A stretch of 40,325 nt of DNA from Clostridiaceae bacterium (GTDB lineage: Bacteria > Bacillota > Clostridia > DSM-8532), in assembly GCA_012839205.1 (NCBI GenBank), contig DUNT01000073.1, positions 1 to 40,325 of the forward strand, given 5' to 3'. Position 1 is the first letter of the stretch. Each line of letters starts with the position of its first letter. The position numbers and the translations under genes are program-made. The notes beneath the pieces were generated by a model that was not told the DNA's origin, did not search any database, and worked only from the letters and a program-made list of their open reading frames with translations. Of this stretch, positions 8,895-17,613 are shown piece after piece.

Positions 8895-9570
8895 TCAGTA
8901 ACCCCTTACTTCTGATGATTTCAAGGATTTTTCCCACAGATTCTTCTATCGAATAATTACTTGTATCCAATAGCACAGCATCATCAGCCTGTTTTAAGGG
9001 GGATGCATCTCTATGGCTATCATTGTAATCTCGGATTTCTATTTCCTTTTCTATTTCTTTAAGGCTTTTTTTTAGAATGCCCTTTTCTTTTTGTTCATTA
9101 TACCGCCTTAAAGCCCTCTGAGCAACACTGGCAGTCAAAAAAATCTTTACATCTGCATTTGGAAGTACATGGGTTCCTATATCCCGGCCATCCATAACAA
9201 CCGAAGTATTGCTGGCCATCTTTTGTTGAAGCTCCACGAGACGTTTCCTTACAGCAGGTATTGCAGAAACATTTGATGCTCCCATAGATACTTCATCAGT
9301 ACGTATTTTATCAGAAACATCCTCATTATTTAGATATACTTTTTGGCTGCCGTTTTCATATTTTATACTTATATTAAAATCAGAAAGAAGTTCCGACACT
9401 TTCTCGCTGTCTTTTGTATCAATATTCTGATGAATAGCTTTTAGCGCCAGTGCTCTGTACATGGCTCCGGTATCCAGATACATAATACCTAATTTTTGAG
9501 AAATAAGTTTGGCCATAGTGCTTTTTCCTGCACCGGAAGGCCCATCTATGGCAATCTGTATTGTTTTCAA
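8884..9570 (-). CDS. cmk: Cytidylate kinase
   Basis: Phosphorylates CMP and dCMP to the diphosphates. It has the P-loop GPSGAGKST near the N-terminus, the DTGAMYRALA and MDGRDIGTHVLPNA motifs that bind CMP, and a lid-type segment (RDYNDSHRDASPLKQADDA). I prefer the TTG at 9570 because GGAGG lies 7 nt upstream of it; the ATG at 9576 is only 2 nt from that site. The protein is then 228 residues, close to the family norm. It follows the HutP-like gene after about 15 nt. Confidence 0.93.
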   Translation of the reverse strand: MKTIQIAIDGPSGAGKSTMAKLISQKLGIMYLDTGAMYRALALKAIHQNIDTKDSEKVSELLSDFNISIKYENGSQKVYLNNEDVSDKIRTDEVSMGASNVSAIPAVRKRLVELQQKMASNTSVVMDGRDIGTHVLPNADVKIFLTASVAQRALRRYNEQKEKGILKKSLKEIEKEIEIRDYNDSHRDASPLKQADDAVLLDTSNYSIEESVGKILEIIRSKGLLNAL

Positions 9571-9585
9571 AAGCATTACCTCCCG

Positions 9586-10011
9586 CTAAACTACTCTATG
9601 TCCTGTACCTATAGCAATTTCGTTTAAGTGCAGAAGACCTATGCCAAAAAATACAGAAACAGCTACATGTTCACCGGATCGGGCTACTGCAATTTTACCT
9701 CCTACATTCAAGCCCAGTGCTTTTGGCATTACCTGAGTAAGGGCTTCCCTTGCAGCTCCTGCAACTGCGCCTTCCTCATTGTGACACTCTTCAATTACTC
9801 CTTCACGCTTCGAGGACACCACGGCTCTTTCCACAATTTTCATTATTGAATTAATAAATTCTCCACCATAATCAACTGCCGCAGTTTTTATCCCGCTTTT
9901 AGCCAAACGGGTTTTTAATGCCTTTTCTTCTGCCCTGTCAGCAGTAAGTGACATCATGATTGCTGCTTTTACTACATCCTTACTGCCGTTATTCATAAAT
10001 TCATTAACCAC
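9586..10011 (-). CDS. HutP-family protein
   Basis: A 141-residue protein that resembles HutP in size and pattern. HutP of Bacillus is a histidine- and Mg2+-dependent RNA-binding antiterminator of the histidine-use operon. Shared features are the central GVIEE...EGAVAGAAREALTQV helix, the AVARS...VAVSVFFGIG strands and the GTGHRVV end. No hut gene lies in the window; the gene opens the cmk operon. From memory of the Bacillus protein, its paired metal-binding histidines seem to be replaced here (GAVAG), while the C-terminal His is kept, so the ligand or RNA target may differ. The start is a GTG with GGAGG 8 nt upstream. Confidence 0.7.
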   Translation of the reverse strand: MVNEFMNNGSKDVVKAAIMMSLTADRAEEKALKTRLAKSGIKTAAVDYGGEFINSIMKIVERAVVSSKREGVIEECHNEEGAVAGAAREALTQVMPKALGLNVGGKIAVARSGEHVAVSVFFGIGLLHLNEIAIGTGHRVV

Positions 10012-10159
10012 GTAAAAGCCTCCCGTAAAACCATATTTGTCCTAACTGGTACTATATTTAACTCTATTGATTATATTTCATGATTCTTCTTGACACAAGA
10101 ATATCTTTATATATTCTACCATGATTTTACCGAAGACTGCAGAAAATGATTTATCTTCA

Positions 10160-10588
10160 TCATAAAGTTTTATTGTCCATAACCCGAAACAGCATGTTAA
10201 TTCCCGGTTTTATTACAACTGTACTACTTTTAAGATCAGTCTTAATTGAGCCTTTTCGGGACAATAGGAATACATAGAAGGTTGGACTTCCCTGTTTTAA
10301 TTGTATTTCCACAACATCGCCATCCCAAAGATTCAATTCTACAGGAAAGGTATCCACCAGTTTTTGATGCTCTCCGTTTACTAAAACATAAGCCGTATTA
10401 GGCTCATAATCTCCCATGGCATCAAGAACCACTGTTCCTCTGCTTACAACTGACTCATACACTTCCAGTACTTTACCATTAATTGAATCATCGGTCAGTC
10501 TGTTTCTGTAGGGAGAGACCAGTAACAGCTGAATAGTAATCAGAGCTGATAACATCAGACATGAAAGCAATTTTAATAAAACATCCAT
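10160..10588 (-). CDS. Membrane-anchored protein of unknown function
   Basis: A 142-residue protein with one N-terminal hydrophobic segment (LLKLLSCLMLSALITIQLLL, about 4-23) and an outward domain of beta character containing an NGEHQKLVDTFPVELNLWDGD stretch. The segment contains Cys but no clear lipobox. I do not recognise the family. The start is the ATG at 10588, 8 nt after GGAG; an upstream in-frame Met at 10669 has no site. The gap between it and the HutP-like gene (10012-10159) holds a weak TATAAT-like box on the minus strand and nothing else I can support. Confidence 0.6.
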   Translation of the reverse strand: MDVLLKLLSCLMLSALITIQLLLVSPYRNRLTDDSINGKVLEVYESVVSRGTVVLDAMGDYEPNTAYVLVNGEHQKLVDTFPVELNLWDGDVVEIQLKQGSPTFYVFLLSRKGSIKTDLKSSTVVIKPGINMLFRVMDNKTL

Positions 10589-10797
10589 AACTTCACTCCT
10601 AAGTATACGATTAAGTATACAAAAGAGTTTTCCCGTATTAATAACAATTGATACAATCAGCCTGTGCAAAGCCTTTCAGAAACTCTGCCCTGCTCATTTT
10701 TGTTATACTGAACGAAACCCAGCTAAGATTTTCATACCATCCTGAGTATCGCGCAATACCTTCCACTCGTCCTGGGGGCCGGCGCGGCGCCCTGCCT

Positions 10798-10925
10798 GTC
10801 ATCCTGAGCGCAGCGTTAGCGGAGTCGAAGGATCTTAAACGTCAACGCAAAAGATTCTTCATTACGCTTCGCTCCATTCAGAATGACAGAGGGATGGTAA
10901 GATTCTTCGCTTCGCTCAGAATGAC
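10798..10925. repeat. Dispersed palindromic repeats, GTCATYCTGAGCG family, three copies
   Basis: This lies in the gene-free stretch 10589-11012. A forward unit at 10798-10834 starts GTCATCCTGAGCGCAGCG and ends GTCGAAGGATCT. Two inverted units follow at 10851-10888 and 10899-10925, each starting AAGATTCTTC and ending AGAATGACA, so forward and inverted units can pair as a hairpin. The GC content is much higher than in neighbouring genes. More copies lie at 25431-25560. More degenerate copies (for example CATCCTGAGTATCGCG, near 10738) and a GC-rich patch (10776-10795) precede it. No coding capacity is evident. Confidence 0.8.
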
Positions 10926-10980
10926 ATGTGGGAGCTCAGAATGACATGTGGGAGCTCAGAATGACATGAGTGGGCACAGA
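10921..10980. repeat. Tandem 20-bp repeat, three units
   Basis: The unit ATGACATGTGGGAGCTCAGA occurs at 10921-10940 and identically at 10941-10960. A diverged third unit (ATGACATGAGTGGGCACAGA) lies at 10961-10980, and a remnant (ATGAAATAAAGGGTACTCCG) follows. It continues directly from the end of the inverted CTCAGAATGACA unit, so it looks like slippage amplification of that repeat end. Confidence 0.85.
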
Positions 10981-11012
10981 ATGAAATAAAGGGTACTCCG
11001 GATGACAATTGT

Positions 11013-12242
11013 TTATGCGTTGCTGCCTGCTACATAACCTGTAGAAAAGGCAATAGTAAGATTAAAGCCACCGGTATATGCATCTACATCAATTATTTCA
11101 CCGGTAAAAAACAGACCTTTAATTAGCTTGGATTCCATAGTTGACGGATTTATTTCCTTGGTTGAAATCCCACCGGCAGTAACAATTGCCTCACTGACAG
11201 GACGAGGCTTTGTAACTGTGAGCTTTATGCCTTTAAGCAGCTGAACAATATTCTTTCTCTCGGTCTTTGTTATCTGATGCACAGGCTTTTCAGGAGAGAT
11301 CCCGGATAATTCTATAAAGACAGGTATCAAGCTTTTAGGAAGTAAGTCTGACAGTGAATTCCCAAAGTATTTTCTTGAATATTTGGCAAAATCTCTTTGC
11401 AGACGCTGATCCAGAGTTTCTTCATCAAGAGCAGGTTTTAAATCAATCAGGAAATATGCCCCGGTGTAACCGCAATCCATCACGTGCCGGCTGGCACTCA
11501 GAATCATTGGCCCCGATACTCCAAAATGGGTAAACAGCATTTCTCCCTGCTCATAATATACTTTATTATCCTTATTATCAAATGCTGTAAGTCCTACATT
11601 TCTTAAAGTTAACCCCTGCAAACGGGCAGCCCATTTTTCACGCACTTCCAGCGGTACAAGGGAAGGTTTTAGGTCGGTTACTGTATGGCCCAGTTTTTTA
11701 GCCATTTTATGTCCGTCACCGGTGGAACCGGTAATTGGATATGAGATTCCACCCGTAGCCAAAATAACTGAATCAAACTCATAATAATCATCGTTTTGAA
11801 GCAGTATCCCCTTAACTTTATTCTCTTCACATACAATTTCCTTTACCGGTGCTTCATAAAAAAATTGAGCATCCTGGCTGCGGACATAATTAATAAGACC
11901 GTTTACAATATCTTGTGATCTGTCGGAAACAGGAAACACCCTGTTCCCACGTTCGGTTTTAACAGGAACATTAATAGATTCGAAAAAATCCATAATGTCA
12001 TGATTGTTAAATTTATTAAAAGCAGAATAGAGAAAACGTCCGTTTCCGGGAATATTATCCATCAGCTCTTCCAAAGTACAATTATTGGTAATATTGCATC
12101 TGCCTTTACCGGTTATTAACAACTTTTTACCGGCTCTCTTATTTTTTTCGAAAACCTTGACTTGATTTCCTAAAGAAGCAGCTCTTCCTGCAGCAAAAAG
12201 GCCTGCTGCCCCCGCTCCTATAATTCCTATTTTGTTTGCCAT
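11013..12242 (-). CDS. HI0933/BaiN-type FAD-dependent oxidoreductase
   Basis: A 409-residue flavoprotein. The N-terminal FAD-binding motif is GIIGAGAAGLFAAGRA (about 5-20), followed by the family hallmark GKKLLITGKGRCNITNN (about 43-59). Near the C-terminus the YTGGFNLTIAFSTGYVAG stretch completes the FAD site. Members of this family are widespread and often annotated as aminoacetone oxidase-like or BaiN-like enzymes, but the physiological substrate of most is unknown and nothing here settles it. The GGAGG site lies 12 nt before the ATG, slightly long. It follows the RpiR regulator on the same strand after 25 nt and may be co-transcribed with it. Confidence 0.85.
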   Translation of the reverse strand: MANKIGIIGAGAAGLFAAGRAASLGNQVKVFEKNKRAGKKLLITGKGRCNITNNCTLEELMDNIPGNGRFLYSAFNKFNNHDIMDFFESINVPVKTERGNRVFPVSDRSQDIVNGLINYVRSQDAQFFYEAPVKEIVCEENKVKGILLQNDDYYEFDSVILATGGISYPITGSTGDGHKMAKKLGHTVTDLKPSLVPLEVREKWAARLQGLTLRNVGLTAFDNKDNKVYYEQGEMLFTHFGVSGPMILSASRHVMDCGYTGAYFLIDLKPALDEETLDQRLQRDFAKYSRKYFGNSLSDLLPKSLIPVFIELSGISPEKPVHQITKTERKNIVQLLKGIKLTVTKPRPVSEAIVTAGGISTKEINPSTMESKLIKGLFFTGEIIDVDAYTGGFNLTIAFSTGYVAGSNA

Positions 12243-12267
12243 CAGTTGTTAAATCCTCCGGTAGTCC

Positions 12268-13149
12268 TTAATCTTTTCCAAGTTTACTGTGGCTGTCGCC
12301 TTTATCATATACCTCATATTCATCCCATAACAATTCAAGTTTTTCAAAAGTATTATGGATAGTATCCTTCCGTTTTAAACCAATGGCAACAATGAGCGCA
12401 TTTATCACTGACAAAGGTGCTACAAGGGAGTCCACGAAGGAAGCCATGTCACTTCTTGCAAAAAGAGAATAATGTGAACATTTTGCAAGCGGTGAAGTTT
12501 CATTATCAGTAATGGCTATCACTGTAGCGCCCTGTTTTCTGGCAAATTCCATTGACTTGGAGGTTCGTTTGGAATAACGGGGAAAACTAATTCCTATCAC
12601 CACATCTCCTTCCCCGGCATTAACTATCTGTTCAAACATCTCACTTACACTGGTGGTATGCACCAGCCGTACATTTGGGAATATAAGGTTGAAATAAAAA
12701 CCCAGAAAGCTGGCTAATGCTGCTGAGCTTCTTACACCAAGAATATATATTTTCTTTGCTTTCAGGATTTCTTCAACTATTGCATTAAAGTTTTCAGAGT
12801 CCGCCTCCTCCATTGTAAGGCGTATCTTATTCATATCAGATTGGAGAACTGTTTTCAGAACGCTCTGGGAATCTATCCGGTTTGAGGATACTGCCAGTCT
12901 CTGGGTTGATGTCAGTTTGCTTTTTATAACCTCCCGCAATGCTTTTTGAAGTTTGGGATACCCGTCATAACCTACCTCTATTGCGAATCGTACCACAGTG
13001 GATTCGCTTACTCCAACCTCTTCCCCCAATTTCGCAGCAGTTAAGAAAGCTGCCTTATCATAATGCTCTATAATATAACGAGCAATTAATTTTTGGCCTT
13101 TGCTGAATGTGGGGTATCTCTCCTTCAATTTATCTATCAGATTGTCCAT
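12268..13149 (-). CDS. MurR/RpiR family transcriptional regulator
   Basis: A 293-residue regulator. The N-terminal HTH_6 domain (about 1-77) contains the typical helix-turn-helix LGEEVGVSESTVVRFAIEVGYDGYPKLQ. The C-terminal half (about 105-270) is a SIS sugar-phosphate-binding domain (KIYILGVRSSAALASFLGFY; VIGISFPRYSKRT; VIAITDNETSPLAK). The family senses phosphosugars and controls sugar or amino-sugar genes, but no sugar operon is adjacent, so the target is unknown. The start chosen is the ATG at 13149, after GAGGTG; the upstream TTG at 13161 overlaps that site. Confidence 0.88.
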   Translation of the reverse strand: MDNLIDKLKERYPTFSKGQKLIARYIIEHYDKAAFLTAAKLGEEVGVSESTVVRFAIEVGYDGYPKLQKALREVIKSKLTSTQRLAVSSNRIDSQSVLKTVLQSDMNKIRLTMEEADSENFNAIVEEILKAKKIYILGVRSSAALASFLGFYFNLIFPNVRLVHTTSVSEMFEQIVNAGEGDVVIGISFPRYSKRTSKSMEFARKQGATVIAITDNETSPLAKCSHYSLFARSDMASFVDSLVAPLSVINALIVAIGLKRKDTIHNTFEKLELLWDEYEVYDKGDSHSKLGKD

Positions 13150-13311
13150 AAAACACCTCAAATTTGTATTTGTCTATATCTTACAGCATAAATTTTTGCA
13201 AGTCAAAGTTTTAATTCATGCATTATTATCACAATTTATTTACCTTTTTGTCAGTAGCAATAACTATATTCCCTGCATATATTATTATGAACTAAGGCTG
13301 TGAGGTATAGT

Positions 13312-14007
13312 ATGCTTTTTGCGTCCCTGCATTTATTTTCAGTAAAATTTTTATCACAATATTTTTTTGCAGGCTTTATAACGGGTCCTCAATCATTTCC
13401 TCAGCCTCTTACCAGTCTCGAAGAGCAGAAATATGTTGAAGCTTGCAGAAAAGGTGATGAGAATGCTCGAAATATCCTGATTGAGCATAATTTGCGGCTG
13501 GTTGCACATGTTGCAAGAAAATACTCTATCAGTAATACTGATTCCGATGATTTAATTTCCATAGGAACAATCGGGCTTATTAAGGCAGTATCAAGCTATG
13601 ACCCAACCAAGGGTATCCGGCTGGCCACTTATGCCGCACGTTGTATTGAAAATGAAATTCTCATGCATCTTAGGGCTTCCAAAAAATTTCAGAACGAAAT
13701 TTCTTTGAATGAGCCATTGGGGACTGACAAAGAAGGTAATGAAATTGCTTTAATTGATATTCTAGGCAGTGAGGATGAAGATGTCGAAGAAAAGGTTGAT
13801 TTAAAGCAAAGCATAAAAAAATTGTACCGACTTATAAAATGCGTGCTTGAAGGAAGAGAGCAGGTTATTATCCGTCTGCGCTACGGCTTGTGCGGAAAAT
13901 GCGGAAAAACCCAGCGAGAAGTGGCTGAAAGCCTTGGTATATCCCGCTCTTACGTTTCCAGAATTGAAAAGAAAGCTCTGTCAAAGCTGCATGAAGGATT
14001 AAAGTGA
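13312..14007 (+). CDS. sigK: RNA polymerase sporulation sigma factor SigK
   Basis: Late mother-cell sigma factor of endospore formation. The 231 residues begin with a hydrophobic pro-sequence-like segment ([20 protein letters not shown]), then [13 protein letters not shown], region 2 ([40 protein letters not shown]) and a region 4 helix-turn-helix ([24 protein letters not shown]). The reading frame is continuous, with no skin-like prophage insertion. The start ATG has GAGG 6 nt upstream. A CATATATT box at 13276-13283 resembles a sigma-E -10 element, as expected for sigK, but I find no matching -35, so this is tentative. A Clp/Spo-type protease for processing is not in the window. Confidence 0.93.
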   Translation: MLFASLHLFSVKFLSQYFFAGFITGPQSFPQPLTSLEEQKYVEACRKGDENARNILIEHNLRLVAHVARKYSISNTDSDDLISIGTIGLIKAVSSYDPTKGIRLATYAARCIENEILMHLRASKKFQNEISLNEPLGTDKEGNEIALIDILGSEDEDVEEKVDLKQSIKKLYRLIKCVLEGREQVIIRLRYGLCGKCGKTQREVAESLGISRSYVSRIEKKALSKLHEGLK

Positions 14008-14014
14008 ATTAAAT

Positions 14015-15178
14015 TCATGCGTCTTTACTGGCAGATACCGTGTCTGTATCAGTGCTTGGAGTATTTATATCGGAAACATTCCTGCCTTTATATTGAAAAT
14101 TATGAGCTATCCAATTCTTAAAGGAATCTGCCTTTGCAAAGCCTTCAAATAAATACTTCAATGCCACAATACTCAAAGGACCGATAAACATACCGGCTAC
14201 ACCCCAGATTCTAAGACCAATATACATGCCCGCAAGTGTAAAAAGAGGATGAACTCCTATCTGCTTTCCCAGTACCTTAGGTTCTATCAGCTGCCTTACA
14301 AAGAGGATGATTACATACAGCAGGGCCAACGAAAGTGCCAGTTTTGTATTTCCAAGTACCAAAGTAATAATAGCCCACGGAATCAAAACTGTACCCGCTC
14401 CCAATACAGGAAGCACGTCTACCAGGGCTATAAGTAATGCAATTAAAAGAGCATTGTTTACGCCAAGTATCAAAAGTCCTATTAATAATTCGGTAAAAGT
14501 GATACTCGTTAAAATAAGCTGCGCCCTAAGCCAGCCAAAGAAGGCCGAAAACACGTTGGTGGTCAAATTTCTTGTTTTATTAAGCCAATTTGTAGGTATT
14601 TGCAAATCCAAAAAATTTATTATCTTATTTTTATCACTTGACATAAAATAGGTTGATAATACTGTCACCAAAATAAAAATTAAGATTTGAGGAAGATAGA
14701 GGGCAACTTGTATGGATGCCTGCGCCCAATCAACAATTTTACCTAAAACAGTTTGCAGATTATTAGTTAGTTCTTGAATTCCCTTATCGATTAAGTCGGT
14801 AACCTGGATTGGGAGTTGTATGAAAATTCCGTCAATCTTTTCGATTGTTCTTTCAAAAAACTCAGTCAAGGTTTCCATATTTATTTCCAGGCTCAAGTAA
14901 ACATCCCGGATTTCCTTAATCAGCCTGGATATTAAGAATCCAATTAATGACCCGATTGAGCCTAAAACCACCAGGATGGAAAAAACTGTTCCAATTTTTC
15001 TGGGGATTTTAATTTTATTCTCAAGAAATTTTACTATAGGTTCAATTATAGAAGCAAAGAAATACGCAATAATAAAAGGCAAAATATACTTCCATATTCG
15101 TGTAAACAAAAAAATTAAGAATACTGCCAGAAGAATTTTTAAAATAGCTAATAGGGTTGTTTTTACTCTTTCAGACAT
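14015..15178 (-). CDS. AI-2E/PerM family membrane transporter (YtvI-like)
   Basis: A 387-residue polytopic membrane protein of the UPF0118/AI-2E exporter family. Two N-terminal hydrophobic segments (about 8-60), an amphipathic middle (about 90-150), then about five more membrane segments. The conserved C-terminal part reads DVLPVLGAGTVLIPWAI and GKQIGVHPLFTLAGMYIGL, then GVAGMFIGPL. YtvI of Bacillus, a sporulation membrane protein, belongs to this family, and convergence with sigK (7-nt gap) is suggestive but not proof. The substrate is unknown; Na+/H+ antiport is reported for some relatives. The start follows GAGGAG. Confidence 0.8.
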   Translation of the reverse strand: MSERVKTTLLAILKILLAVFLIFLFTRIWKYILPFIIAYFFASIIEPIVKFLENKIKIPRKIGTVFSILVVLGSIGSLIGFLISRLIKEIRDVYLSLEINMETLTEFFERTIEKIDGIFIQLPIQVTDLIDKGIQELTNNLQTVLGKIVDWAQASIQVALYLPQILIFILVTVLSTYFMSSDKNKIINFLDLQIPTNWLNKTRNLTTNVFSAFFGWLRAQLILTSITFTELLIGLLILGVNNALLIALLIALVDVLPVLGAGTVLIPWAIITLVLGNTKLALSLALLYVIILFVRQLIEPKVLGKQIGVHPLFTLAGMYIGLRIWGVAGMFIGPLSIVALKYLFEGFAKADSFKNWIAHNFQYKGRNVSDINTPSTDTDTVSASKDA

Positions 15179-15220
15179 ATGCGCTCCTCATATTCATTTG
15201 CTATTAGGTTAGTTATCAAA

Positions 15221-15766
15221 CTATGCGATAAAGTTTTCATATGCTCGTCTTACATAAGTTAATCTGCCGTTGACTCTGGTGCTTTCCATAAGGGATATCC
15301 CCGGTGCTTTAAATGAGTATCCCAACTTATGGTGCTTTTCGATGCCCGAAATATCATTCGAATTTAAAACAGCCTCTCGTATTAAAGTAATATGAGGTAT
15401 ATAACGGCTTTCCTTTTTTATGGGTATTATATCTTCCAGCCCAGATTCTATATCTCTGAAAAGACTCATCAAATGTTTATTTCCCAAAAGTCCTGTCCAC
15501 ACTATTTTTTTATTGCCTTTATCGAATTTACCAAGCTTGCCCAACTCTAAAACAAATAATTCATGATTTCTTGAAACTTTTTTCATTAAATTGCATATGT
15601 CTAAATAAGTGGGCATATCAATCTCACCCAGAAACTTCAGGGTAAGATGAAGATTTTCAATGCGAGTATAGTTTCCTTGTACACCTTGGTTCTTTAACTC
15701 ATTCTGGATACTTGCAAGGGTATTACGGGTATTCTCATCAAATTCTATGGCAATAAAGCACCTCAT
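15221..15766 (-). CDS. thpR: RNA 2',3'-cyclic phosphodiesterase (2H family)
   Basis: A 181-residue 2H phosphoesterase, the ThpR/LigT type that opens 2',3'-cyclic phosphate ends of RNA. Both catalytic H-x-T motifs are present: HLTLKFLG (about 45-52) and HITLIREA (about 134-141). The family start MRCFIAIEFDE is well conserved, so I keep the ATG at 15766 although the only purine-rich site (AAAGGATG) is about 14 nt upstream. It has its own surroundings: the AI-2E gene begins 42 nt downstream and a terminator for nifU lies upstream. Confidence 0.9.
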   Translation of the reverse strand: MRCFIAIEFDENTRNTLASIQNELKNQGVQGNYTRIENLHLTLKFLGEIDMPTYLDICNLMKKVSRNHELFVLELGKLGKFDKGNKKIVWTGLLGNKHLMSLFRDIESGLEDIIPIKKESRYIPHITLIREAVLNSNDISGIEKHHKLGYSFKAPGISLMESTRVNGRLTYVRRAYENFIA

Positions 15767-15860
15767 ATAATTAATAAATCATCCTTTTATCAAAATATAG
15801 GTATTTTAGCTTTATTCTATAGCAGGCTTATTCTATCACAAAAATTTGTCTTATAAAAGA

Positions 15861-15899
15861 AACCCCGTATTAAACTTGTGTTAAGTTTTACCGGGGTTT
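15861..15899 (-). terminator. Terminator after nifU
   Basis: A stem of AACCCCG with CGGGGTT is extended by an inner AAACTT/AAGTTT pairing. A-rich sequence lies on one side and six T on the other, so it could act in both directions. It starts 9 nt past the nifU stop on the minus strand. Confidence 0.8.
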
Positions 15900-15907
15900 T
15901 TTCTGAC

Positions 15908-16372
15908 TTACTCGTGTTCGGCATGAAGGTGCTCACGGCGAAGTTCATGGGAGCCGCAACCTCCACAGCAGCCCGAACACCCCTCATACATATTGTCTTC
16001 AACAAGACCGTTTTTGATTTTATAATCCTGCAGAGCAGCAGCAATGGCTTCCTCAGCTAATACAGAGCAGTGAACCTTCACTGGAGGTAGTCCATCCAGA
16101 GCCTCCATCACTACTTTGTTGGTTATCATCTCTGCTTCTTTTATGGTCTTACCGATTAAAAGTTCTGTAGCCATGCTGCTGGTTGCTACAGCTGCTCCGC
16201 AACCAAAAGTTTTAAATTTTGCATCCTTAATGATGCCGTCTTCAATCTTTAAGTACATCTTCATTATATCTCCGCACTTGGCGTTTCCCACCTGGCCCAC
16301 ACCATCTGCGTTTTCTATCTCACCCACATTTCGGGGATTGGTAAAGTGATCCATTACTTTTTCACTATACAT
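15908..16372 (-). CDS. nifU: Fe-S cluster assembly scaffold, NifU/IscU type
   Basis: A 154-residue scaffold on which [2Fe-2S]/[4Fe-4S] clusters are built from sulfur delivered by the adjacent NifS. The three cluster-binding cysteines are Cys33 (NAKCGD), Cys58 (TFGCGA) and Cys102 (KVHCSV). After the IscU fold comes an unusual tail rich in Cys, Gly and His (GCSGCCGGCGSH, then HLHAEHE) with four extra cysteines. I start it at the ATG at 16372, 10 nt after GGAG; a GTG three codons upstream overlaps the nifS stop and sits on the ribosome site. The symbol follows common clostridial usage; it need not mean nitrogen fixation. Confidence 0.93.
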   Translation of the reverse strand: MYSEKVMDHFTNPRNVGEIENADGVGQVGNAKCGDIMKMYLKIEDGIIKDAKFKTFGCGAAVATSSMATELLIGKTIKEAEMITNKVVMEALDGLPPVKVHCSVLAEEAIAAALQDYKIKNGLVEDNMYEGCSGCCGGCGSHELRREHLHAEHE

Positions 16373-16377
16373 TATGC

Positions 16378-17562
16378 TCACACTCCTTTAGTAAAGTCTT
16401 CGTACAGAGGAGACATATTTCGAAGCTTATTTATTATTTCATCCAAAGCGTCTATTAAATAATCAACTTCCTCCTCGGTATTGATTTCCCCAAATGATAG
16501 CCTCAGTGACCCATGGGCAATCTCATGAGGTAATCCTATTGACAGAAGTACATGGGAAGGGTCAAGGGATCCGGAAGTACAGGCTGAACCACTGGAAGCT
16601 TTAATCCCTTTCATGTCAAGCATTAAAAGAACCGACTCACCCTCAACAAACCTGAATGATATATTCAAATTCCCAGGTAATCTTTTTTCCATACTCCCAT
16701 TTACACGGGTATATGGAATTCTATCTGTAATCCCTTTTAATGCTCTGTCCCTTAAACTGCTTAACTTCTTATAGTGGGCTTCCATATTTATATTGGCCAG
16801 TTCTAAAGCTTTAGCAAAACCAACAATTCCAGGCACATTTTCTGTACCGGCACGCCGGTTTCTTTCCTGGTGCCCGCCATGGATAAGGCTCTCTATCCTT
16901 ACGCCTTTTCTGATATATAACATGCCAACCCCTTTAGGGCCATAAAATTTATGCCCCGATACAGACAAAAGATCCACTCCCAAATCTTTTACATTAATGG
17001 GAATGTTACCGGCAGCTTGCACAGCATCTGTATGAAATAGTACACCATGTTTTTTACATACCTGTGCTATTTCTTTTATTGGTTGTATAGTACCAATTTC
17101 ATTATTAGCCATCATAATGGTAACTAATATGGTATCGGGACGTATTTCTTTATCCACATCCTCCGGATTGATTAAGCCTTCTTCATCAACCTTAACATAA
17201 GTTATGTCATAACCCTGTTTCTGCAAGAATTCACATGTTGCCAAAACAGCAGGGTGTTCGATATTTGATGTTATAATGTGCTTTCCCTTTTTCTTCAATG
17301 CAAGTGCTGCACCTTTAATTGCCCAATTATCCGACTCGGTGCCTGAACCTGTAAAATAAATCTCGGAAGGTTCTGCTGCCCCAATGGATTTTGCAACACT
17401 GATACGGGCGTCTTCAACAGCTTTTCTGTTTGAACGCCCAATTGAATATATAGATGACGGATTACCATATTCTGTATCAAAATAAGGCTTCATAACTTCA
17501 AAAACTTCCGGCTTAACGTAAGTTGTTGCAGCATGATCCAAATATATAATTTTCTTTTCCAT
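16378..17562 (-). CDS. nifS: Cysteine desulfurase, NifS/IscS type
   Basis: PLP enzyme that takes sulfur from cysteine, leaving alanine, for Fe-S clusters and thio-modifications. The 394-residue protein starts [14 protein letters not shown]. It has HTDAVQ for PLP contact, the PLP-lysine motif [12 protein letters not shown] (about 200-211), and the catalytic Cys in the mobile loop [17 protein letters not shown] (about 321-337). I choose the ATG at 17562, 9 nt after AAAGGA; the ATG at 17571 directly abuts it. nifU follows immediately. No IscR-type Rrf2 gene is next to it, unlike many clostridial loci, but a Crp/Fnr-type palindrome lies 52-77 nt upstream. Confidence 0.95.
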   Translation of the reverse strand: MEKKIIYLDHAATTYVKPEVFEVMKPYFDTEYGNPSSIYSIGRSNRKAVEDARISVAKSIGAAEPSEIYFTGSGTESDNWAIKGAALALKKKGKHIITSNIEHPAVLATCEFLQKQGYDITYVKVDEEGLINPEDVDKEIRPDTILVTIMMANNEIGTIQPIKEIAQVCKKHGVLFHTDAVQAAGNIPINVKDLGVDLLSVSGHKFYGPKGVGMLYIRKGVRIESLIHGGHQERNRRAGTENVPGIVGFAKALELANINMEAHYKKLSSLRDRALKGITDRIPYTRVNGSMEKRLPGNLNISFRFVEGESVLLMLDMKGIKASSGSACTSGSLDPSHVLLSIGLPHEIAHGSLRLSFGEINTEEEVDYLIDALDEIINKLRNMSPLYEDFTKGV

Positions 17563-17613
17563 ATCAGCCATTCCTTTCTGTTCCTAAAAATAGCTTATCA
17601 CTAAAGCCAGGTG

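Noticed and set aside
10648-10944. Plus-strand frame of 98 codons across the repeat region
   Set aside because: Most of it is translated palindromic repeat with no ribosome site or domain; it is treated as non-coding repeat.
10921-10980. Possible CRISPR array
   Set aside because: The 20-bp units are directly adjacent with no spacers, so this is a plain tandem repeat; no cas genes are near.
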